Below, one piece after another: positions 54,645-64,000 of a stretch of 64,000 bases of DNA. Under the pieces are notes generated by a model. It was given only the letters and a program-made list of their open reading frames with translations, was not told the origin of the DNA and made no database searches. Source of the DNA: Reticulitermes speratus (taxonomy: Eukaryota; Arthropoda; Insecta; Blattodea; Rhinotermitidae); the NCBI GenBank assembly GCA_021186555.1, contig JAJKFL010000042.1:21885521-21949520 (forward strand), given 5' to 3'. The translations under genes and the position numbers were made by a program. The stretch's first letter is position 1; each line of letters opens with the position of its first letter.

Positions 54645-57600
54645 CTGTTAGCTTCTTAGGAAGGACTCTGCTCCATGGAATGAGTTTATAGTTGGAGAGT
54701 TAATTAGATTTTCATCTAATATTGTTAGGATTATCAAATCACAGGAAAATCATTGGCAAATATAGGATACATGTAGTAAATGACAAATACACACACAATT
54801 AATCAGAAATGTTCAGACTACTTTGGAGGCCAAGTATAGATCAGAAAATAATTGCAGAATGGTTAGATAAGCAGGGTGTGGGGGTGTGGAATGTATTACA
54901 CCGGCTCACATAGGTTCCAATGACAGGTTTTTGTGAACACAGTAATAAACACTTGTGTCCAGAAAAATTGAGGACTTTTTGACCCACTGAGTAAATGTAA
55001 TATCAGTTAGTTCACTGATGTTACATATTTCTATTACTATTAGTTTTGCCATATACATTTTAAATGTACATGGCAAAACTGTCAAAAAATTTCAGGAATA
55101 CACAAATAAATAGACTGTGTCTATTCATGCATCACAACAGGATCTCACCCCTTCCAAAAAAAAAAAGCATATTTTGATATCCGGTACAGCAATTCCACTT
55201 TAATTAGATTAACACCAAATATCACTATATTCAACTGGATTATAAAACTGCATGAAATAAATTACAGTAAATTTGCACATTTTCACTAACATACTTTTAA
55301 ATGTTTGCCTGCAATGAAAATAGAGTATTTCCAAATCCAATGTCTTAAAACATGGCTTAAATTCAAAATTTGTGTTTAGTCCCATACGTGATTTGCCAAA
55401 GGGGTAATAACATATCTTTAACAAGAAGTATTTGGATTGTATTATTTAATATGTGGGTGCTGTATATAGTGTGTTAACACAAATATCTGCACAAATTACC
55501 TGAACTGTTGCCATTACTGTAAAACTGTTATTTCTCACAAATAATTTGAATTAGCAGACAGCTTTCTCTCAAACTGCTGAATATTGTGACAGATTCACAG
55601 ATGCACTATGCTTTAATGAACACCCATAAAAGGAGAAGACTTATTTCTTCAAAATATCTTTAATAAGTAGATAGTTATATTGAACATGGTAATATATGTA
55701 CAGTGAAATGATAGGTATTTTACACATGCAACTTGTTCCATTCAGACCCATTTAGACATATTATTACAAAAAATATTAAAAATATGATTACATAACTAAA
55801 GGACACGGCACATGCACTTGTGAACACAAAGCATCAGTAATCAATCTGTGCATCGAAAGAAAGAAAAGGGGTTCATATTTTGTCATAAATATTGTACCGG
55901 TATCACAGTACTTCTATAGTTCTAACTGCTTAAAAATATGGTGTATCAATTAGCTGATGTAAATATAACATCTGAATTTTTTGTGGTGACTGTATCCAAC
56001 TTAAGTCTTTTCAGGAAACCAGCTGTGTGTAGACGAGTTCATATCTACCACTTTGGAGACTCTCTGCCCCATCATCGGGAGTTTGACACGATAAGTCACA
56101 CACTGTATTTGTACCCAAAGTATGCTCTCAGAGTTATGTCCGGTCCAAGCATGGACCACTGTGGTAATGCCGCATGGAGTCTCACCAGGGTCCAAGAGCT
56201 TATTCTTGATACAAATGCAGTGTGAGGCTGCATCACTCATCATTTTAATCCCTGATGATGGAAACAGCTATAGTCTCCGAAATGGTGGGCGCAAACTCCA
56301 TCTTCAAACAGCTGATCACCCAAGAAGGCTTCACAGATGCTACAAAATTTTAATGATTCTTTTTGGTTTCTTTATACAGTTATTTTTACATGACTGACAT
56401 AAACAGAAGAAATTTATCTCTTATAAGTAACTGACCTAAACAATCACTTTATGTAGGAAGGTATACAACCAACAATCCCTTCTTAATGCCTCTTAAAACA
56501 GAAACAGATCGGACACACAGTATTGTCATACAAAATTTAAGTATATACTAACAGCTAGCTTATTTCACATTAATGTCTATATGGATAAAACCATGTAGCA
56601 GCAAAATTATGATTAAAATATAAACTTGAGCAATTGATATTTCATACACTGACATGGGAAAAAATAACATAAAACATCGAAAACAAGATTTACATACATA
56701 TTTAACACCTATATTATAAGACTTATTCTAAATCAAGATTATGGGAAACAGAAAATGGCACCCTGAGAATCAGAAGCTTGCAAAGCTTCAGGTTTGACAG
56801 ATGATGTTAATGCAGATAAAAGTTGAGGCATCTTATAACTGAGGGTCATTAATATACAAATTGTGTGTCTCAACATAGGCTTCTCCATTAAATAACAATG
56901 GCCTGTCAACTTGGCACATAAGGGTTTAAAGCAGCTCACTGAGTGCTAATTACAAATAAGTACCTTGGATTCAATCTTTGATTTAGTTATTATAAACGGT
57001 GTAAGCATGCTGCAGAGTTCAGTACTGGAGACAGAACTATTGCATACTGATGTATCATCAAATTCAGCAGCAGAGATGGCAGACAGAAAAAATCAGAGCC
57101 ACGAAAATCATTCTTATGACTTCTGATTCTTTTATATACAAAATTTGTATTATACAATTAACTTCCATTCACATATCTATGCAGCATCTCAGAAGAATTT
57201 CAACCCACACTCTCCTACAGTTATTTAAATGATATATAAATCTCTCTAATAAATGCAAACCAATCTTCAAAAATGGGAAACTTTTCAGCTTTTGTTCTTA
57301 TAAAATCTGTTGTATGTTTTGTGTCATATGAACAAAAGTATCATTCTGGGCCAGTGTTCAGCCAAGAAGCAAGTGTAGCTTTAACACATGATCCATATGA
57401 TCTGTTTAACAGCTTATATCTGAGAGCCAATCAGGTGTCAACATCATTTACACTTGATTTCCACACTGTTCACCCAAAATGGCATAAGGACTGATACTGT
57501 CATCATTATGTATTTCATACCAACATTCCATGGAATTTTAAGAAGACAAGACTTTTACCATGGCCTACACTGTGTGTCCATCAGCATTTTAACAGAATCC

Positions 57601-60580
57601 TGCCTACATTGTCTAAAATATACAAACTGTCTTCTCATAGGCAGAATTTTCAATAACAATATTTCAAAATAAACAAGACTTTATCTTAAGAATAACCATA
57701 ATTTATACCAAGTTCCTGCAATTTATAAATTTACAAACTCTATTACATTGCCAGCATTCCTTTATTTAGAACAGTCATTCCCCCAAAGTAGAAAAATTCA
57801 GATCAACTTGATGAAAATAAGGGCAAAATGGCAACTCTAAAAGTGTAAATTTTGACAGTGTAATATTCTGTAGGCACTGTCAAAGTTACTTTCTGAAAGA
57901 AAAGACAGTTTACACAATGCAGAAATTCATTCAATGTGTTCCATTGACAAATTACATCATAAGCCTGTTTGAATTCCATGAGGTACTTAAAATCAACAGT
58001 ACAGTATGGAGTTGCAAGCATCATTCAGAACTGAATGCCCACTTTTCTAAGGTTTATCAGTTCAGGAACATTTTCTTTGGGTGCAGTATGATTCAACCTT
58101 CCCCATTAAGATCGGAAGTTCCGAGATATTCCAAATGATAACAAATTTCTGAGTAACTCCAGTATGGTTTGAGTCTAAAATAGTATGACAGTTGGGCTTC
58201 AAATTATCACTTGAAGGCTGACTTCACATACTTTTGCTAAGAAACAAATCTGGAAAAATCTCACATATAATGCTCTAACAGTCTACATTTCATAAAATAT
58301 CTTCTGCTTTAAAAATATATACTGAAGCACACACTTGAGTAAATGGCAGCTGGATTTATCGGTGGGTTACTGAACCTAACATTCCTACAGCAAGGAACAC
58401 AATGATTGTGTATGAAGTAATGTCTGGAAATTTCTTTACCATATCTCAAATTAAACGAAGTTCATGAACAGATTACAAAATGGAATACCTACACTTAAGT
58501 AAGTCAGGTGTTTCCAGACTACTGTTAACTCACTTAATGCAAAGCCATAAAAACCAATGAGGAAAATCATAAAAGCAGGAAATCAAAAACTAAAATTATT
58601 AACTTGGGATCACTGAAATGAAATCATAATTGAGGAACATTAAAAGTGGGTTCCACTGCACGTGTGTTTTATGTTGCCGACATTTCCTAAGTGAAGGTAG
58701 TATTATTTTCATAAGTTCTGTACATTACTTGTATATGTGTATTTATCTTTTGGGGCATTAAAAATAATGTCACAAGTACAATTCGATGGATTGATATTTC
58801 ATGTGAAATATTGAAATACACAGTACATAAATTCTGCATATTACTGTAGTGTAGCTAACACAGTCTTACACTGTACATAAGTAAAATCTTCTTTGTACTG
58901 ATTGAAAAAAAGTTGTGCTGAATATATCACTCTCCAAAGTGTTAGGACTATGCAAGTGGCCTGGTTAATAAAACATTGCAATTCCACTTCACACGCATTT
59001 GATACTAATTTGGTCCTTACATGGTAATTTGAAGATACCAAGATATATTTCCTCATGTTTTCCTATATCTGTTGCCTTTTATGCTCGTATTTTTAAGCTG
59101 CTATCAATATTTTTACTGTCATTAATATTTACTTCTCACAGTTGTTAAACAACCATTGTATCAATTTCATAGTCAATATAATACTGTGTAATAACCAACT
59201 TAATTTAAATCGGTGTGCTTGCCACTGTCAAAACACGAAATAAAATTTGACAATATTAACACTAATACATCAGCATAGTTCATAAATATTATGTGTCAAT
59301 GACCACAGTAAAACAGTTCAACAGTCTGACTCTTGGAATCCCATGCGCTTTCCTAAGATGCAATTTATCTACATGAACTATGCAGGATATTGCTTACGTG
59401 CTTGTTCTGAAATCCTCAAGGTGTTATTGGTCTCTCCCATCATTCCTTCATACGTCTAGGAGCTCCGGTACAACAGTCTGTATTCCAGGGCCTGCTTTGG
59501 TATTCTGTTTGTCATTTATTTGGTACATGTGTGTGTTGCAGCCAATTCATTTTTTAGTCTGAATTTTCACTGATAATATTTGAAACATTTAATTTTTGTT
59601 GTGTATTTCACTTGTAATCTAGTCTTGTAATACTCAGCAAAAATCAGATAACTGTACTTTGCTGTTCCCTGACTTTTAATGACCTCACTAGCATGCTTGA
59701 ACGTTGCCTTTTCTGGGTCTTACTCTTATTTTTATTTCTGATAACATGTTTACCAAAATGTTTTGGACAAATAAGAGGAAATTCAATAAATAATTGTGAT
59801 TGTTTTAAGTTAATAATTTCTGTTAGGGGAGGACATTGCGATTACTTACCCCAGGCACCAAAATACCCAGGTACACCACTACACATCTTTTACCTATAAT
59901 TAGATATACAACTATCAAACACTGTCACATGTTTCAAATTTCTATGTTTCAAATTACGAAATGATGGTACTATTAAAGTAACAGTGCCTACTTACATACA
60001 AACTGTGTTATCTGATTGTTAGTATTCACTGGCAATACTGTTATGTGATACTTTTTACAGCCAAGCTTTTGATGCAGTATGTCATGACACTGCTGTGGTG
60101 TTTATATAAGTGTGATATCCTACAGTTAGTTAGTATTAAATAGATGTTTTGTTATAAAAGTATGGTATGAAACTTAAAACAAAAAGCAAACTGCATTAAA
60201 TTCAAAATAAACTGAATTAATACCATAATAGCCTCAAAGAAACTCCTAATGCAGATCTGTAAACTGTCACCAGTCACATTCATATTGTAGTACTTATTCA
60301 CATAATGACGAACAAACTATACTTCCTTTGTTAGCGCTGAACTCATCAGTTCTTAAAATTCCAGTCCTAGGGCCTGCAATGTTTTATTAGCTATCATACT
60401 GAGCCATCTTCAGAAAGCAGATCAATGTAACTCAAAATCTGTAACAATCTAAAATTCCACGTCACTAGCCATCAAAACCATGAACCTGTTCATCTAGCCA
60501 GCAACTAAGAAAACAACCACATAATTATGTGCATTTATACAATAATATGCATGTAATCATATGGCTCATACATGCTAACA
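54645..60580. other. Gene-free stretch, possibly partly 3' UTR of the - strand gene
   Basis: AT-rich, with short ORFs only (none over 95 codons) and no recognised element. TTTATT hexamers, such as 60,383-60,388, read as AATAAA on the - strand and could end the Expanded-like transcript about 200 bp after its stop. A much longer 3' UTR cannot be excluded. Confidence 0.45.
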
Positions 60581-60588
60581 GCATTTCC

Positions 60589-61281
60589 TCATGGTAAGAC
60601 AACATCTCGATGCTGCTGCTTGCTTGTGCTGCTACCTACTCCTAATTTGTTAACATTAACCAAAGACTGGCCACTTTTCACTGCTGTAGAACTGTTTATA
60701 TTGCCATGTGTCATTTTCATGAAGTCCTGGGGATGAGCTGGATGTGTGTGAGTACTTGCAGAAATTTTTCTTTGAGGCTTTGATATCTGAGTAGTAGACA
60801 GACCTGACACAGGATACTTGTATTTACTACTAGCATATGAAGAATGTTTGCTTCCTGATGACAATGATTTGTTTGCTAACATCGAAGGTAACAGCACAGC
60901 TTTCTGAGGTTTAACAGTTCCACTACTGCTATCTAGTTTCGCAGAATTAGTATCTGAAACTGTCGTTTTGCCTTCCAGGCCCAGGATACCAACTTTGGAT
61001 CCAGTCTCAACATGCCATGAAACAGGTCTTTCATACTGTCCTTCGGTTGCTCCTCGTTTTCCTCCAGGTCCAGGGTGTCGAGGCATAACAAATGCATTTG
61101 TCTGTTTCAGAAGAGAACGATCATTGCAGAGAGCAGATATTAGAGGCAAATCCAGATTTTTGCTCTTCTCTCTCAGTGTTCGAATATCCAACATGCCCGC
61201 TTCATCACCATTAGCTGCAGGCACCTTTGGAGACTCCAAAGGTACTACAGGCTGATGTTTTGGTGAGATTTTCTCAGTCAC
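60589..61281 (-). CDS. ex: Expanded-like protein, last coding exon
   Basis: Follows acceptor TACTCCACAG (exon starts 61,281) in phase 0 after a 397-bp intron. Encodes 230 residues from VTEKISPKHQPVVPLESPK to a C-terminus RDVVLP, with the stop at 60,589-60,591. The sequence is Ser/Lys/Thr-rich and low in recognisable domains, with blocks MLDIRTLREKSKNLDLPLIS then ALCNDRSLLKQTNAFVMPRH that look conserved rather than random and could be a protein-binding region. A nearby AATAAA on the - strand is at 60,388-60,383. Confidence 0.7.
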   Translation of the reverse strand: MTEKISPKHQPVVPLESPKVPAANGDEAGMLDIRTLREKSKNLDLPLISALCNDRSLLKQTNAFVMPRHPGPGGKRGATEGQYERPVSWHVETGSKVGILGLEGKTTVSDTNSAKLDSSSGTVKPQKAVLLPSMLANKSLSSGSKHSSYASSKYKYPVSGLSTTQISKPQRKISASTHTHPAHPQDFMKMTHGNINSSTAVKSGQSLVNVNKLGVGSSTSKQQHRDVVLP

Positions 61282-61678
61282 CTGTGGAGTATGATATTGG
61301 TTGTTAAGATAAACCTAGAACAGAAGTTTTTGGCAGAACATGTAAAATGGAGATGCATGTGCTTGGTGGAGATGATAAATCACCATTGACTTCAAATGAG
61401 TAATGTAACACATACAATTATATCTTCATCCTGCCTCTTTAAGTTGGCAAGGTTTATAGAAAATAACAAAAATATGTACAAATGTGTTGTATTCAAAGAG
61501 TATCCTTCCAGAATTTTGATAATGTTATATTACATTCAACTGCATTACAACGTCAAATAATGTTCTGCATTACAGTAATTATTTCTCAGCCGTCAGACTG
61601 TAACCATTTTGACACACAGACTAGAATGATCACACATTTTATAGATTTGTAATGCACAAAAACAGATAGCTAGCTTAC
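61282..61678 (-). other. Intron of the Expanded-like gene
   Basis: 397 bp, GTAAGC...CACAG, phase 0. No element seen inside. Confidence 0.75.
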
Positions 61679-64000
61679 CTGTTGGTCATATGGCGGAGGA
61701 GGTGGAGGCGGTGGTAATCGTCTGTACTTGGGTCTCTCCAACAAGTTCTGTCCACTAGTAGGCTTCTCATATGAGTTAAGAATGTTGTCATCAGACCGTG
61801 CTCTTCCAAATCCACCAAGTGGGGGATGGGAAGTGGAAGAAGGGAGAAGCTTTGTGGCACCCATGTGAAGCAGATCAGCAGCACTGGAAGAGAAGGGTGG
61901 GACTGGAGGATCATATCGCAGGCTCCTTGTTGATGAGGACGAATATGATGTACCAGCTGAGTAGAGGGGGGAAGCAGAGGAGGAGGAGTAGTGACTAGCA
62001 GAAAGATAGGATGATGGTGAGAAGCTTGCATACCCAGTCAGTGGCTCCACTGCTGACAAATTCTGATTAGATGCATACTTAACAGGAGAAGAGGAAACAG
62101 CTTGCATACTGGCACTTCCAAATGCAACAGGCAGATATCCACTGGCAACTGCTACATTAGGAGTACTGCGATACACGAAGTGACTCTTAGGACCAGCACA
62201 ATATGAAGGATATGGTGGTGGTAGTGGATATGCCAGTTGTTGGTAAGGGTATTGCATGGCGGCAGCATGTGCAATAAGAGAGCCTTGTTTTGCATCCATG
62301 TACTCCTGTTTACTGATGGCCGGATCTTTCATTGGGTAGATAACATAGTCAACGTCAGAGTACATCTGTCTCTGAAACTGCTCTATCTGACTTCTTGTTA
62401 CCTGACTGGTATACACAGTCGCCAGACATGGCTGACTCGAGGTAGAGGGAGGAGGGGGAGGTGGCTGCCGTGAGTGATGAACTGGTGGTGGAGGTGGAGG
62501 TGAGAACTGGTGCTGGTGATATTGGTGGGGTGGTGGTGGTGTTGGTGGTCGTGGTGGGGGTGGGGGTGGTGGTGGTGAAGAGGAAGATACAGCAGCTGTG
62601 GACCGTATGTATGCAGCTGTTGATTGTGCACTAGCATTGGTTCTAGATGCATGGACATCTAAATAGTTATTCTTGCCAATGACTGGCACTATTGTTTGTA
62701 CAGGACTTGGTTTCATCTTGGAACCTGGGTCTGCCAAGCCAGAGTAACTTACAAATGATCCACTGCCAGAATGTAGCTGGGGCACAGCATGAACTCCAAG
62801 TGGACTTCCAATATTCTTCATGTGAGCAGGAGGATGTGTTCTGGCATCCCCTGGTGGATAAAGTTGCAACTGCTGACTATTTACTGCTGACACATTTCCA
62901 TTGCTACATCCGCTGGCAACCTGATATGCTAACGTGGGAGCTGCATAACTTGGTGCAGCTGTAGATGTTACAAGGCTTGTGTGTGCTGTTAAGATGTTGA
63001 TGTGAGGTTTGGTGGTGATGAATCGAGCATTGGCTTCTTCAACAGGCAGTGAGAGGTTCAACAAAGATGACTGACAATGAGACGGTGTTACTAGGCACAC
63101 AGACTGCTGAGGAGACAAGGAATGAGATTTTTGGGCTAGAACATGCTGCTGTGTTAAAATAGCTTGCTGTGAGAGTACTGGTTTTTCTACTTGTGACAGA
63201 AGATGCAGATTTTGAGAGTGTATATGATCCAGTGACTTCTGTTGGGAAAGTAAATTCTGTTGGGAAAAGGGTTGTGAAGTGTATGGAGGTGGTGGAGGTG
63301 GGGAAATCACATCTTCCACTTCATCTTCAATGCTGAGAGCAGAAGACACCAAAGCAGCAGGTGTCACTGTGCAAGCAGTTGTCAGAGATGCTGTCTCCAA
63401 AAGCAAGTAGTTCTTGTCACTGTCTGTTCGTGGTGGGGGCATAGGAGGAGGTGGAAGAGTGACATAGTCACTATCAGAATCCAGTGTTGCACTTACAGTT
63501 GCTCGTGATGGATAGACCCCACTTGTATGACCACTAGCACTACCACTACCTCTTCCAACAATCAAGTCTGACAATTCTTCGGCTGTAAGTGGGCTTCTTG
63601 GACCTGCTTCCGAAGGATCACTCCCATCGCCTCGGAAACTTCCTGAACCACTGACCACAGAACCTGCAATACTACCACTCCTTCCCCTTACTCTAGTATT
63701 AGAGTCTAGTGAAGTACCCATGATTGAATAAGCACCACTTGTATGGTGACAGCTGTCTGAAGTATTGGCTATACTGTTTGTACTGCACACGGCATAGACA
63801 CCACTTGTTTCAGATGAGCAGGCATTGGTTTCTACAGTATCAGCAGTAGTGCCACAACTGCTACGAAGAGTGTAAATACCACTGCTTGTGTGTGCACTCT
63901 GTACAGAGTAGTCAAGTTCTAACTCAGGACAGGTGCTGGTAGAGTCAGACACTGCGGAGTTCTGTGCAGTATGGCTGTAACCAAGTTCAAGACTACTGCT
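61679..64000 (-). CDS. ex: Expanded-like Hippo-pathway protein, large proline-rich exon (5' end beyond window)
   Basis: Open from the window edge (64,000) to donor GACCAACAG|GTAAGC (exon ends 61,679), 774 codons; with the last exon, 1,004 residues are visible. Three PPPY motifs (63,281-63,292, 62,210-62,221, 61,688-61,699) fit WW-domain ligands; Drosophila Expanded uses PPxY motifs to bind Yorkie. Other blocks: repeated TSG-[IVA]-Y motifs, QQ/LSQQ-rich stretches, a poly-Pro region near 62,440-62,580, and YSDVDYVIYPMKDPAISKQE, which looks strongly constrained. Expanded has an N-terminal FERM domain, which would lie outside this window. Identity is from memory of the family's layout and motifs; another proline-rich adaptor is possible. 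Confidence 0.65.

Noticed and set aside
63950-63952. A GTG near the window edge as the start of the Expanded-like protein
   Set aside because: The frame stays open to the window end with similar composition (SLELGYSHTAQNSA), so the exon continues upstream.

Overview
The window is eukaryotic nuclear DNA from an insect. It is AT-rich, its coding DNA is split by long introns, splice sites follow the GT-AG rule, and most of the rest is decayed transposable elements (TEs). The mix of TEs (jockey-like and other LINEs, mariner, several hAT lineages, gypsy, Penelope-like, tRNA-derived SINEs) and the low gene density fit a large polyneopteran genome. Some repeat translations resemble ones I remember from cockroach and termite genomes, so Blattodea is my best guess. 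That guess rests on memory and is unverified.

Two host genes can be read with confidence. On the + strand, seven coding exons between 23,976 and 42,643 join in phase to a 722-residue type II membrane glycoprotein, a CD98hc/SLC3A2-like heavy chain of amino-acid transporters. On the - strand, 64,000 to 60,589 holds the last two coding exons (1,004 residues) of a long proline-rich protein with three PPPY motifs, most likely the C-terminal half of the Hippo-pathway protein Expanded; its N-terminal part lies beyond the window. The two genes converge, with about 18 kb of nested TEs between them. A third, weak candidate is on the - strand near 16.2-14.9 kb: a promoter-like CpG patch, a good splice donor, and a 62-codon ORF for a small secreted protein with a C-x4-CC-x8-C pattern.

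Layout. 0-16 kb: a hAT MITE with target duplication (462-1043), a hAT transposase relic, a palindromic MITE, a 650-bp CATA-rich microsatellite, SINE pieces, a fold-back mariner and the small-ORF candidate. 16-23 kb: a palindromic repeat, a second copy of the palindromic MITE, gypsy, LINE and hAT relics, and a full-length SINE. 23.4-42.7 kb: the CD98hc-like gene. Its third intron carries a G-poor block interrupted by a head-to-tail array of internally deleted jockey-like LINEs, plus a mariner relic; later introns hold a SINE, a Penelope-like GIY-YIG fragment and a LINE 3' end. 43-55 kb: a TE nest comprising SINEs, a gypsy pol relic broken by hAT and mariner pieces, a jockey-like LINE whose endonuclease ORF is split by a 1,265-bp solo LTR, a 1.7-kb hAT element with target duplication, and two more LINE 3' regions. 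55-60.5 kb: no genes seen, possibly long 3' UTR of the Expanded-like gene.

I found no CRISPR array, no canonical tRNA or rRNA gene, and no evidence of a wholly new system. The most informative items are the TE structures whose boundaries can be read directly from target-site duplications and the host protein motifs.
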